A stretch of DNA of 64,000 nucleotides. It comes from Polyodon spathula (Eukaryota > Chordata > Actinopteri > Acipenseriformes > Polyodontidae). Positions 36,561 to 48,367 of this stretch are shown here, piece by piece. Within the stretch, counting starts at the first letter, position 1. Every line of letters starts with the position of its first letter. The stretch lies in contig NC_054549.1 of NCBI RefSeq assembly GCF_017654505.1, positions 21,795,148-21,859,147 on the forward strand. The letters are read 5' to 3'. The position numbers and the translations under genes were made by a program. The notes below the pieces were generated by a model. That model was not told the origin of the DNA. It made no database searches and saw only the letters and a list, made by a program, of their open reading frames with translations.

Positions 36561-38035
36561 AAAAAATCTACATTGGATCCTGATGTCCTGCCTGATCATC
36601 GTCCAATTCCAAATTTAACTTTCCTTGCAAGTCTTGGAAAAGGTTGTTGTTGCTCAGTTGTTTGCATAGCTCTCTGCTAATAATCTCTTTGAAAAATGTC
36701 AATCTGGCTTTCGTAAACAACACGGTACACTCATAAAAGTTGTTAATGACATCCTGCTGAATGCAGATGAGGGGCTGTTATCAGGGATTGTCTTTTTGGA
36801 TTGATCTGCTGCGTTTGACAACACTGATCACATAATTCTTCTTGATCGCCTTGAGAAAACTATTGGCATTACTGGCACAGTACTCTCCTGGCTGCGGTCC
36901 GACTGAATTTGCGTCCTCTGGAGGATCAAAATCGGCTTCTTCTCTTCTTGTTTCAGGGGTTCCAAGGGGTCAGTTCTTGGTCCTGTACTTTATAATTTGG
37001 ATATGCTACCAATGGGTAATGTGATCAGACAACATGGTTTTAATTTCCTACCCAGATTTATTTTAAAATGAGTTTCGATGATGTAAATGTAAACTCCAGA
37101 CTGTCAACTTGCTTTGACAAAATAGGGGTCTCGATGTCAATTTTTATTTATTTATATTTGTTTTTTTGCAGTTAAATGCAAATAAAACTGAATTTCTTCT
37201 AATTGGCTCCAAAAGCGACCAATGACCTTTGGCAGCCCCCCTCATTAGCTCTCCACAAGCTGTGAAAAATCTTGGGAGTCTATTTGATTTTACTCTTAGC
37301 TTCCAGCATCACAGTTCAACTGTAGTGAAGTCTGCTTGTTATCAGTTCAAGAGTACATCAAGTCAGTTTGTATCTTGCAGAATCTGATGTAGAAATTTTA
37401 ATTTATGCGTTTGTTTTAATCCTGTCTGGACTACTTTAACGCACTATTGGCTGGTCTACCTTGTAAACTTATCACTCGCTTACAGCAGGTTCAGAATACA
37501 GCTGCACAAATTCTGACAGGTACAAACAGATTTGAACATATTACACCTGTTTTTGCCCGCCTGCACTGGCTTCCGGTTACGTACAGAGTTATTCTTAAAA
37601 TGTTATTAATGACATTTAAGGCTGTCTCTGGAAACGGCACTGCTTACATTAATGATATGCTTTTCCCTTCTGTCCCTGGCCGCCAGTTGAGATCTGCTGA
37701 TGCTGGGCTTCTGCTGATTAAATGATAAAACGCAGCTCTTGTGGTGGAAGAGCCTTTTGTCATTATGCACCTGTATTGTGGAGCAATCTTCCAATTGAAA
37801 TCCATAAAGCTGACTCAATAAAAACATTTAAATCAAAGCTTTATGCAGAGGCCTTTTTGTAGACTGGGATGGCCTATTTTAGAATTGTGTTAACATTTAT
37901 TTTATTTATTTATTCCCATTTGTTTTTGGATGTTGTTTGATATTTTATTGTATATTCTATTATTGTATATTTATTTATAATGTGAAGCGCTTTGGGATGC
38001 CTTAGCATGAAAGGCACTATACAAAATAAATTTGA
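36560..38035 (+). pseudogene. L2-type LINE reverse transcriptase remnant
   Basis: Fragments in shifting frames match the L2 clade: LDPDVLPDHRPIPNL, CQSGFRKQHGT-like, LLDRLEKTIGITGTVLSWL, a GVPRG box, then the intact stretch at 37447-37725 with LITRLQQVQNTAAQILTG and ITPVFARLHWLPVTYRV. The 3' end GAAGCGCTTTGGGATGCC...ACTATACAAAATAAA is the usual L2 tail. Many frameshifts and stops; not active. Confidence 0.82.
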
Positions 38036-38083
38036 TTCAGTTGGCTTGCAACCCCCCTCCCCAAAACAAAAACCAAAAATCTG

Positions 38084-38531
38084 TATGGGGTGCCATGTTC
38101 TTAAAAAAAGCGTTAATATATATATATTTTTTTAGTCTTTTTTTTCCAGATTTAGCTTAAATCTTGTATTTTTTCCCCAGATTAATAAATGCTGTGAAAA
38201 TAAATATATATTTTAATGTGTACATTCAGATATAATTTATGAATATTGTTACAAGATTTAACATTTTGCTAAATACTGAACTAAATCTTAAACCTCTTAA
38301 CAAGATTTAACATTTTGCTAAATATTTAACTGGCCAGCTTTTTGCTTTCACGCAATTTAATTGGCTCTTGTAATGCTTAAATTTGCATATTTCTCAATTT
38401 GCATTAACAGCCAATCAAATCGCGTGAAAGCAGAAAGCGGGCGGAGCTTATTTGCACACAAACTCCAGATTTAGCTAAATGTTAAATCTTGTAACTAGAT
38501 TTATAAATTATATCTGAATGTACACATTTAA

Positions 38532-38579
<48 letters not shown>

Positions 38580-38639
38580 TGATTTTCACAACATTGTAAA
38601 ACTGGGGAAAAAATACAAGATTTAAGTTGGCACTCCATA
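38084..38639. mobile_element. foldback MITE, same family as 5825-6285
   Basis: Terminal repeats are TATGGGGTGCCA and, reversed at the right end, TATGGAGTGCCA. The two halves are inverted copies with shared TACATTCAGATATAATTTAT and ACAAGATTTAACAT blocks. An (AAT)n run (38531-38579) has grown in the right half. Confidence 0.7.
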
Positions 38640-39189
38640 CGAAAATAAATCCATCTGCAGCGAAATTTTAATCAGTAAAAAACGTGTATTATTATTTTCC
38701 AACAAAACATATTCTACCGTTATTTTAAGACGACTGTGAACGAGCCAGTAAATCAATAAAATAGCAGTATATCCAAACATTTTAATAAATCAATTACCGG
38801 TACGCAATAACATTGATCAGTTTGATTAATAACTTGATTTAGTTAATACTGAAACATATATAAACGTACTCTATTTTAAATGTTAAGAGCTAATTAATCA
38901 CAAAAACGTACTCATCACAGGCATTAACTGAATTTTTAAATGAATGTTATCAAGTACAAAAGTTAGTATGAAAATGTTTCTACAAAAGAAAAACCCCATT
39001 CCAGCACCTCAGAGCTGAGCCCGCGGTACAAATGCATTCAAACTCCTGCAGCTGCCTGTTTTGTTCTTTATACTTTGCAAAACGTATTCTTTGGTAGCGG
39101 ATTCGATATATCGTAATTTTATTAACACTGAACACGCTGTTTACATCTGCCAGCAGCAGAACTTCTCTAAGGACTAGTTTAGCATCGTT

Positions 39190-39722
39190 TGTTTTTTAAT
39201 ATGCTTTACTATGCCTCTCTGTGCTTTGCAATGCTTCCCTATGCTTTACCAGACCTCTCTGTGCTTTGCAATGCTTGCCTATGCTTTACCAGACCTCACT
39301 GTGCTTTACAATGCTTCCCTATGCTTTACCAGACCTCTCTGTGCTTTACAATGCTTCCCTATGCTTTACCAGACCTCTCTGTGCTTTACAATGCTTCCCT
39401 ATGCTTTACCAGCCCTCTCTGTGCTTTACAATGCTTCCCTATGCTTTACCAGACCTCTCTGTGCTTTACAATGCTTCCCTGTGCTTTACCAGACCTCTCT
39501 GCTTTGCAATGCTTGCCTATGCTTTACCAGACCTCTCTGTGCTTTACAATGCTTCCCTATGCTTTACCAGACCTCTGTGCTTTGCAATGCTTGCCTATGC
39601 TTTACCATAACTATCTGTGCTTTACAATGCTTGCCTATGCGTTACCATAACTATCTGTGCTTTACAATGCTTCCCTATGCTTTGCCATGCTTTCACTGTG
39701 CTTTATAACACTTTGCTATGCT
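39190..39722 (+). repeat. 40-bp minisatellite array C (same family as array B)
   Basis: About 12-13 copies of the TGCTTTACCAGACCTCTCTG / TGCTTTACAATGCTTCCCTA dimer, more diverged at its 3' end (ATAACTATCTG variants). Overlapping plus-frame ORFs are a by-product of the unit. Confidence 0.92.
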
Positions 39723-40008
39723 TTTACTTTGGGAAACTTATTATGAAACTAAACACTAAAGCTGCTATTTACCAGTATGAAGCACAGCTAGATAAAGCCC
39801 CCCCCCCAAAAAAAAAAAAACAGATGAACTGTTTATGAACAAAGCACCGTGAGATCCAACCCTCTGTTTGCTGGATTCTCCTGCGAAGAAAAGAAACAAA
39901 AAAAAAAGCTTTAGACTAAAGGTAACTATTACAGTAAAGCGTAATTCAGACAGCTGAAAGACCGATGTCAGCAGTTACTGTATGAAAGACTGCGTTCTTC
40001 ACTCTTAC

Positions 40009-40075
40009 CTCTACGCTGTGTCTTCATTTCTGTCACGAGCACAGCAATGATCATTCCAATCAGACCACAATGCAA
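40009..40075 (-). other. weak transmembrane-like exon candidate
   Basis: The minus strand reads a hydrophobic CGLIGMIIAVLV followed by TEMKTQRR and a good donor (AGAG|GTAAGAG, exon end 40009) in the same phase as the gene A transmembrane exon. No acceptor was found upstream. A possible next exon begins after TTCTTCGCAG at about 39882. It may be a remnant of the missing 3' part of gene B or of another receptor. Confidence 0.22.
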
Positions 40076-40331
40076 AGATTTTATAATGTTAGGATTTAAA
40101 ACAGCGTATTTTGCATTTTTTTTTTTTTTTTAATTCTGGGAGTAGAAGATTCCAAGACATAGCCTCCTATAGTGCAACCTATCAGGTGTCACAAACACTA
40201 ACTTAGTCATTGTATATGCAGTGAGTTTGTTAAGAATATTCATGATTCAATACTAGAAAAAAAATCAACACTCAATGATAATTGAATCACTATACCAGGT
40301 TCATTTGTGAACCAGTGCAGAATCATACATA

Positions 40332-41971
40332 CAGTGGCTTGCGAAAGTATTGACCCCCCTTGGCATTTTTCCTATTTTGTTGCCTTACAATCTGGAATTA
40401 AAATGGATTTTTTGGGGGTTTGTACCATTTGATTTACATAACATGCCTACCACTTTGAAGATGCAAAATATTTTTTATTGTGAAACAAACAAGAAATAAG
40501 ACAAAAAAGCAGAAAACTTGAGCGTGCATAAGTATTCACCCCCCCAAAGTCAATACTTTGTAGAGCCACCTTTTGCAGCAATTACAGCTGCAAGTCTCTT
40601 GAGGTATGTATCTATAAGCTTGGCACATCTAGCCACTGAGATTTTTGCCCATTCTTCAAGGCAAAACTGCTCTAGTGCCTTCAAGTTGGATGGGTTCCGC
40701 TGGTGTACAGCAATCTTTAAGTCATACCACAGATTCTCAATTGGATTGAGGTCTGGGCTTTGACTAGGCCATTCCAAAACATTTAAATGTTTCCCCTTAA
40801 ACCACTCAAGAGTTGCTTTAGCAGAATGCTTAGGGTCATTGTCCTGCTGGAAGGCGAACCTCCGTCCCAGTCTCAAATCTCTGGAAGACTGAAACAGGTT
40901 TCCCTCAAGAATTTCCCTGTATTCAGCGCCATCCATCATTCCTTCAGTTCTGACCAGTTTCCCAGTCCCTGCCGATGAAAAACATCCCCACAGCATGATG
41001 CTGCCACCACCATGCTTCACTGTGGGGATGGTGTTCTCGGGCTGATGAGAGGTGTTGGGTTTGTGCCAGACATAGCGTTTTCCTTGATGGCCAAAAAGCT
41101 CAATTTTAGTCTCATCTGACCAGAGTACCTTCTTCCATATGTTTGGGGAGTCTCCCACATGCCTTTTGGCGAACACCAAACGTGTTTGCTTATTTTTTTC
41201 TTTAAGCAATGGCTTTTTTTCTGGCCACTCTTCTGTAAAGCCCAGCTCTGTGGAGTGTACGGCTTAAAGTGGTCCTATGGACAGATACTCCAATCTCCGC
41301 TATGGAGCTTTGCAGCTCCTTCAGGGTTATCTTTGGTCTCTTTGTTGCCTCTCTGATTAATGCCCTCCTTGCCTGGTCCATGAGTTTTGGTGGGCGGCCC
41401 TCTCTTGCCAGGTTTATTGTGGTGCCATATTCTTTCCATTTTTTAATAATGGCTTTAATGGTGCTCCGTGGGATGTTCAAAGTTTCGGATATTTTTTTAT
41501 AACCCAACCCTGATCTGTACTTCTCCACAACTTTGTCCCTGACCTGTTTGGAGAGCTCCTTGGTCTTCATGGTGCTGCTTGCTTGGTGGTGCCCCTTGCT
41601 TAGTGGTGTTGCAGACTCTGGGGCCTTTCAGAACAGGTGTATATATACTGAGATCATGTGACACTTAGATTACACACAGGTGGACCTTATTTAACTAATT
41701 ATGTGACTTCTGAAGGTAATTGGTTGCACCAGATCTTATTTAGAGGCTTAATAGCAAAGGGGGTGAATACATATGCATGCACCACTTTTCCGTTATTTAT
41801 TTTTTAGAATTTTTTGAAACAAGTTATTTTTTTCATTTCACTTCACCAATTTGGACTATTTTGTGTATGTCCATTACATGAAGTCCAAATAAAAATCCAT
41901 TTTAATTCCAGGTTGTAAGGCAACAAAATATGAAAAATGCCAAGGGGGGTCAATACTTTCGCAAGCCACTG
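40332..41971 (-). mobile_element. Tc1-like DNA transposon, nearly complete
   Basis: 1640 bp with inverted ends CAGTGGCTTGCGAAAGTATT at both termini and a TA duplication at 40330-40331 and 41972-41973. The repeats extend inward through the shared TTGCCTTACAA and AATTAAAATGGATTTTT blocks. It encodes one transposase on the minus strand, described separately. Confidence 0.97.
40550..41570 (-). pseudogene. Tc1-like transposase with a single frameshift
   Basis: Cut-and-paste transposase. The N-terminal part (41570-41202) starts MKTKELSKQVRDKVVEKY and carries the paired HTH DNA-binding region, including a GRPPKL hinge. The C-terminal part (to 40550) has the DDE residues in LWSDETKIE, FQQDNDPKHSA and SPDLNPIENLW. 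The two parts are out of frame by one base at an A-run near 41208-41216 (RVARKK), suggesting one inserted A. No other break seen. Total about 340 residues, normal for the family. Confidence 0.93.
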
Positions 41972-41989
41972 TATTGCAGAGTTCACCCC

Positions 41990-42040
41990 CCTAGTCTCTG
42001 TAAGTTGCTTTAGATGAAAATGTCTGCTAAATGACTCATT
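41990..42040 (+). repeat. SINE/LINE 3' tail fragment
   Basis: CTGTAAGTTGCTTTAGATG and GTCTGCTAAATGACT are a conserved fish SINE tail. The Tc1-like element is inserted directly upstream. Confidence 0.45.
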
Positions 42041-42125
42041 AAGTATTTAGCGATATGTCATCACATCACATTACCTTCTGTTACTTCAGGCCAATGCTTA
42101 CTAAATAGTGAACTGAAAGGCCTTC

Positions 42126-42353
42126 CTAAAAATAGGACTTGGTACCAACAGGTATAGTAGCCCCTGCTGTAAGCTTTACATCAGTAAATGTGACTTTGTT
42201 ATCAGATGCCTCTGCGTTCTTCATTTCAGCGTGATTCGATTCACCCTGGATGTTCAAACAGAATGTCATGTTTTTGTAGTCCCTGGCTGATGAACAGGTA
42301 ATGCTATTTCTTCCAGCTAGGTTTAACAGTGTTTCCACTGAGATCACTGGCAC
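42126..42353 (-). pseudogene. degenerate Ig-like exon
   Basis: Reads LLNLAGRNSITCSSARDYKN...TFCLNIQG...NKVTFTDVKLTAG on the minus strand, like an Ig domain with its first cysteine, but breaks off before the expected Y-x-C strand and runs into a stop (TKSYF). It lies downstream of gene B on the same strand and may be a relic of a third Ig exon or of a lost neighbour. Confidence 0.5.
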
Positions 42354-42432
42354 ATAACATTGTCACTTCAGCTGTTAAAAGTGGCAACTATGATGCTATT
42401 TAAAAATTCCTCTCAATAGAATGGCACTTTAA

Positions 42433-42913
42433 AAAAAATAAAATAAATAAAATTTAGTTGTTGCCAATTTTTTACCCTGGTTTTTTCCCCAATTTTGTAT
42501 GCCCAATCTGTATCCTCAGCTCACTGCTTGCAACCCTCCTCTGACTTGGGGAAATGATGGCTGGAGCATGTGTCCTCTGAAATGTGCTCCTGCCTAGCTG
42601 TTGTTTTTCACACTGTGGCTGCCAGACCTATAATGCTGGAGGACAACACAGATCTGATGGCTCCACTGCAGAATCACATGTGCCCTGTTGGCCACAGGGG
42701 TTGCTGGTGTGTGGTAAACTGTGGATTCCCCTGCTGACCTAGGCTCTCCCTACCTGGGTGATGCTTGGTCAATTGTGCTCTGCCTCCTAGGAATCCCTGG
42801 TCATGCTCAGTAGTGACATACCCTGGATTTGAACTTGAAATCTTCAGGCTATAGGACACATCCTGCATGCCACATGGAGTGCCTTTGCTGGATGAGCCAC
42901 TCAGGAGCCCCCT
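42433..42913 (-). repeat. tRNA-derived SINE, family 2
   Basis: The minus strand begins GGGGGCTCCTGAGTGGCTC, an A-box-like head, with a B-box-like AGTTCAAATCC about 60 bp on, and ends AAATTTTATTTA-like. A fragment of the same family is at 26440-26520. It lies at the edge of the inverted duplication. Confidence 0.7.
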
Positions 42914-42959
42914 AGGATAGCATGTTTAATGCTATGATGGTTTACAAAACTGATCCAAA

Positions 42960-45806
42960 CTCACCCAGCCAATTAAAACCCCAGATTTCAGTGCATTCCA
43001 AAACAACTTTTTTTGCCGTTTAGTGTTGTCTCCAACTGACACATTTATATTGCACAGTACATATAATAATAATAAAGACCCAGGGTGCAGTGTGTATATT
43101 ATAAATATCAAAGCAATGGAGCTATTACAGAAAAATATATTGTAAAGCTAGTTACAGCACAGGAGAATGCAGTGATTACCAGGGGAGGTTGTGTAAAACA
43201 CCAATTGGAGTTTGGTTATGCTTTAAATAATAATGACAGATTCAAGTTCAGCTGGTTTGAAATGCCTGGTGAAATAGCATATTGCAAGGGCAATTTATGC
43301 ACAACATTGCTTACCAATCACAGTTATATTCACAGGAGCAGATAGTTCAGTAAACACCCATCCAGTCTGTGAGTGAGTGGAATAGCGGCACAAGTACTCC
43401 CCCTGCTGTTTCTCTTCTATGTTAGTTAGAGTAAAGGTGAAGCTCTTGTCTCCTACAGGTACGCTCTGCTCCTGCACTTCCTCACGGCCCCGGTAAAGAC
43501 TAAACCAGCCAGGGCTCTGATATGAGCTGCTGAGGCTGCACTGCAGTGTCACATCCTCTCCTCTCACAGACACAGAGCTGCTCACAGACAGAGCGGGAGG
43601 GGCTAGGAGAGGAACACAACACAACACAGACAGTGAGGAGTTTTTGTTGTTTTGTTTTTTTTATAATAATCTCAATAGTAGTCAATTAAAATACCTTTTT
43701 TATTCAGTGATGGTGATCAGGGGTCAAGCGCTCAAGTGTGGAGCAAACAAAACTGACAAAAACAGAAGTAGCTAAAATGTACCTGTTACTGTCACTTGCT
43801 GAGCGGCGCTGGCATTTGAAGACTGTCCATTTCTGGACACCCTGCACGTGTAGTTCCCACTGTTGCTTGTCTCTGCTTTGATGTGAAATGTGTTGCTGCG
43901 AGTCTCAGCCACTTTCTCTTTATTTTTAAACAGGACAAAGGTGTCGTTACTGTTCTTTTCACCAGCCCAGCTACACTGAGCAAACAGCTGACCTGATTTC
44001 ACATGATTCACTATTGTGTTAGGTTTCTTTGAGGAATCTGGAAAAAGAAAAGAAAATTCATGTTTATTTCTCAAATTAATAAATGCAAATAAAAGAAGAA
44101 GTAATGATTTATCAGCTTCAAACTCTGGGAGTAAGTTAGTACGAACCTTTTTAAATCCTTTTTTCAATAAACTCCAAATTAGGTGTCATGATTTTAAGTA
44201 CAACTCTTGTATTGGGAAGAGTACAGTAGAACGCAATTATCAACTATTTTAATTCACGATTTAAAGGACATAGAAATGTTAACTAAAAATGTATTCAAAT
44301 TGATTAAAAAAAAAAAAGTTTTCTGACCTGAGCAAACAACTCCAGCATCCTCTCCATGATTGCAGTGACTTGTTCCAACACCAAGAATTACACACTGCAT
44401 GACAGAGGACTCTGAGCCTGTACAAATGGAATTGTTCACCCAGATAGGACCGGTCCCTCGTCCAAAGTGTGCTGATCCTGGAGCAGACAATGCGTAGCCA
44501 CAACCCAGCTCTCTGCACAAAACCTGGGCATGGGTCCTATCCCAGCCATCATCACACACTGTCCCCCACTGGCTGTCGTGATAAACCTCGACTCTCCCAG
44601 AGCAGAACATGCTCCCATTAGCCGGCCTGACGCTTGAGCTGTCTGAGGTTAAGCATAGGATATTAATCATTGTTTCACAATTCACCAAAACGTATAACAA
44701 TCAAGCTCTCATATCAAGAGTAAAACAAGTTTGTTCAGTTGTCTCAATTAAGCTCCCAGTACACAGTTAATAGCCTCCCTCTGTAAAGTGCTTTGGGATG
44801 GTGGCCCACTACGAAAGGCACTATATAAATAAAGATGCTATATTATGTTATTATTATTATTATATTATAATCCACGTCATAAAACAAGCACCACGCAATG
44901 CTGCTCGATTGTCAGTTTCTGCTTGAGGGAAGCCCAGGACTGAATGGTTAGATGAAACATGAGGACAAATGCTTGAACGAAAAAGAGGAACGTCTGCTGT
45001 AAAATAGCTTGAAGGGTAAGTTGCTTCAAATGTTTTTACTATTTCATGGTGTTTTTACTCATTCTGAGTGATGGGAATGGGATGAGAAAGGCTGTTTAGT
45101 TCCAGCCCTTCGGGTTCTCCAGACAAGCTGAATTTCAGAGCAACAGAACCTACAAGAACGGTGCAAACCCCATGCAATGGAATGAGGAAATTAAACAGCA
45201 TTAAGATTTTTCAATAAAGTTACACCTTTATTAAACATGAAACTTTAACACAATCTGACAACACCTCCTGCTGTACTCTTGATGTTGCTTGGTATTAACC
45301 AGGCAGAACTGAAGATGCTGGTCCATGAAATCCTAAGTTATTAGTCAATGAAATGACTCAAGCAGTGGGCACAGGACTGAAGTTGCACGAGTCCAAGTAC
45401 TGTATCAGAGTGAAAGCTTTTATTGTTCCACGGTGCTATGAAATGCTTGGACTATCCCAGTAGGGTGTAAGTTGATAAAATCAGCTTCTTTCATGAGAGC
45501 AAGACTTCTGTAATTACAATCACAAGCCATCAGAAATAATAATTTCTAAATTAAAGACTCACCAAGAACCGGCAACAAGACAAGTCTCCAAATTATAAGC
45601 AGTGACATCATTTTTGTAAAAATCAATGTTGCAAAATGTCGTCTTGCTTGAATCTGAAGTTTCCAAAAATAACGAACTGATTCCCAATCGACTGATGCCC
45701 AATGTTATACCAAACCACGATATGTGTGTCAAATCATTTCAGGACTGAAAAGTGCTGCTCTTAGTCGTTGTTTAAGCAACATGTATCTGTTGAGATGAGG
45801 AAGTAA
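42960..45806 (-). repeat. inverted duplication, left arm (contains gene B)
   Basis: About 2.85 kb that matches 58130-60985 in reverse orientation, including introns and a SINE tail (44765-44868). The Ig2 exon and at least 260 bp of its downstream intron are identical; the SRCR exon differs at eight sites. Confidence 0.93.
43315..45611 (-). CDS. gene B: SRCR-Ig-Ig receptor, 3' exons not found
   Basis: Exons 45611-45563 (signal peptide beginning MMSLLIIWRLVLLPVL), 44642-44328 (SRCR, eight cysteines), 44037-43783 (Ig1, NYTCRVS) and 43602-43315 (Ig2, GEYLCRYS), with exon lengths 49, 315, 255 and 288 bp exactly as in gene C. All phases agree and there is no stop. The last donor (ATTG|GTAAGC) requires a further exon, but similarity to gene C ends near 42960, before the transmembrane exon. 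It is either truncated by the rearrangement, uses unrelated downstream exons, or encodes a secreted form by read-through. A second ATG follows the first directly. Confidence 0.75.
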
Positions 45807-46125
45807 CTTTGAGCCTTTTGTGATGATCAGAATACTAAATCTGTCATTTGCAACAACTAAGCTAGAATGAGAAAGGATGTTTAGTTCCTTGAGAAGACTC
45901 TTTCTGCTATTTTCAAAATGTCTGCTCTAGTACACATTGTCAGACGGCTAACACAGCAATAATGATCTCAAACCCCAGTGAACTAGAGCAGCCTTTTTGA
46001 AAAGAGCTTTAAAGTTATAAGTGTAAAAAGTTGATAGAACAATTAGAAATTAAACAAGTCTAATAAATGGAACGATCCACAGGAGAACAACAAGAGATAA
46101 CAAAGGGATCAACGCTTCCTACCTG

Positions 46126-46399
46126 AACAGATGATCCCAGCGTCCTCTGCATGTTCAGTCATGTTCTCCCCATCCTCACGAAGCACAGTTCAGCAGTGAT
46201 GGCTCGCTTCCTGCACACGTTACATTATCCAGCCAGATAGGCTCCTGGAGCAGCTACAACACTGCCACAGCCCAACCCTCTGCACAAAACCTGGGCATTG
46301 ATCATCACACACTGTCCCCCCACTGGTCACCATGACTAACCTCGACTCTCCCAGAGCAGAACATGCTCCAACTGGACAGTCTGATGCTTGAGCTGTCTG
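46126..46399 (-). pseudogene. broken SRCR exon of a fourth receptor copy
   Basis: On the minus strand ACAGCTCAAGCATCAGACTG to the donor TGTTCAG|GTAGGAAGC spans an SRCR exon with several small deletions, frameshifts and in-frame stops. Both it and its flanking introns (GGAACGATCC, GATCAACGCTTCC, GGTTTTCTATA) resemble gene A at 31003-31317 more than genes B or C. No Ig exons follow it; gene B sits where they would be. Confidence 0.8.
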
Positions 46400-46597
46400 G
46401 GATGAAACACAAAAGTCTTTCTTTATTTCACCAGGATTACTAACTACTCAGGCACTAAAATGCCCCCTTTTTCCCTGCTGAATTCCTGAAGTTTCAGAAA
46501 TGTGAAATTGCTCCGGTTTTCTATACAGATTATCAACAGTGCATTCAGATTACTTACTGATCACTACTTCATTATGGGCACCCCTGTAAGGGGACCA

Positions 46598-47198
46598 TTA
46601 ACACTTAGCGGTCCATTTATTCAGCACTTGTCAGGCGCGTCAGGTCCAATTTATTTGACACACACTGTTTAATTTTTTTTTTTTTTTCCCCCAGAGTAAA
46701 ACAGGTTTAAAAGCCACTGCATATCAACAGAACACTCGGCACTGCATCTCCAGCCCTGCCCCACCCCTTGTTTGCTGTATTTATCACACACCTCTTCATA
46801 GTCATGCATACTGATAAATACTCTCCTGATCACTCCTTTTATCACCAAACTCAGATCCAAGCCATTATTTTACTACTATAACATCTTAAAAAGCTCCTCA
46901 AATGTCTGTGAGATTCTTTGAGCGCTGGGTGCAGAAGCAGCTCTCTCCTTTGTTTGTGTCCGTGTTAACTCTGTGATGCAGGGGCTGTGTGTATTGCTCA
47001 GATACCCTTTTTTTCAGCTTCTTCTGGCTCCTATCGGTCTCACTCGGCCATTGAAAGGTTTTCCTGGCTTTTTCTGGAGAAAAAAACGACTAGAGACCTG
47101 TGCTTGACGTCTTTTTGATGTCGGACAAGGTCCAAATTGGACTGGAAAGGGGAAATTGTAATGTCGGACCTGGTCCCACATAGGACTGCAACTGTTCA
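46598..47198 (-). mobile_element. non-autonomous piggyBac-like element, copy 2
   Basis: Starts TTAACACTTAGCGGTCC and ends at the inverted GGACTGCAACTGTTCA; it aligns in reverse with 2934-3430, including the GTCGGAC(A/C)(A/T)GGTCC segment and the TTTTTCTGGAGAAAAAA region. It lies upstream of the broken SRCR exon. Confidence 0.5.
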
Positions 47199-47439
47199 CA
47201 CTATCACCCGAGCAACTGAATAACGAGGAACTTCATTTTATACTCTTTGTCAATTACGAAGCATGAGAAATTAAATACTGAATCGCTACCCGACAGACCC
47301 AAGAACAAAACAGAGTTTGCCCATCCAAACTGGCAACACCAGCAACCCACTCAGGGCTACAGTATCGTAGTTTTCAGAGTACAACTCACAGGATGGGGTG
47401 AGGACGAGGATGATGGGGTGCAGAAGTGTGTTATCACAA

Positions 47440-47697
47440 GGCTGCGTGGTCCAGTGGTTAAAGAAATAGGCTTGTAACTAGGAAGTCCCCAGTTCAAATC
47501 CCAGCTCAACCACTGACTTGCTGTCTGACCCTGAGCAAGTCACTTACCCTCCTTGTGCTCTGTCTTTGGGGTGAGATGTTGTTGTAAGTGACTCTGCATA
47601 GTTCACACAGCTTAGTCTCATATCTTGTAAAGTGCTTTATGATGGTGGTCCACTATGAAAGGCTCTATATAAAAATAAAGATTATTTTTATCTATGA
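47440..47697 (+). repeat. SINE family 1, full length
   Basis: tRNA-like head GGTCCAGTGGTTAAAG with B-box-like AGTTCAAATCC, then GAGCAAGTCACTTACC, TTTGGGGTGAGATG and GCTCTATATAAAAATAAAG. Confidence 0.85.
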
Positions 47698-47699
47698 TC

Positions 47700-48315
47700 T
47701 GTTTTTCAAATTTGACTCATGGGAGCACATGCATAATGATGTGTGATGTTTTATTTTTGCTAATAGTACCACATTATTTAAAATTGACATCCCATTCATC
47801 ATAATAGTAACTAATAATAGTTATTAAGAATTCTAACTGCAGTAAAACTCTGATTGTCGGTATTTCCTCACCTTGCCTGTTCTGTAGCGTATCTTCCCCA
47901 TGCAGTCAAAGGTAATGTCCCCTAATCAGGGCTCTGTTGCTTAATTAGAAAGCTACAGGCATCGTTTCAAAGTGTTCACTCTTTAAATTACCTTACGTTA
48001 AAAAGAGAACTCATCATTTTAAAAAGTTACAAAACCAAGAAAGAAAAAACTAGACTGCTGAAGAGGCCATGTGCCGTCCTCAATATTGCAAAACCTCCTG
48101 GACAATCATGGCTTGCGATTCTACAGTTATGTTTTTTTTTTTTTTTAAACACTGTTTTACCCACAACTCACATTGAGCAAGTGCAGCCTTACACCGATTA
48201 CAAACCCTTCCGAAGAGCAAGAACATCCTGAGTTGATTTGAAATACATCCAATCAACTCAAACTTTATAACCTTTATTTTATTATATATAAAATTATATA
48301 TATATATACAATATG

Positions 48316-48367
<52 letters not shown>

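Noticed and set aside
42674..42868. 64-codon minus-strand ORF
   Set aside because: It lies within a tRNA-derived SINE.
43085..43345. 86-codon ORF present identically in both duplicated arms (also 60584-60844)
   Set aside because: It is antisense to the Ig2 exon end and intron and is identical only because the arms are nearly identical; no protein family recognised.
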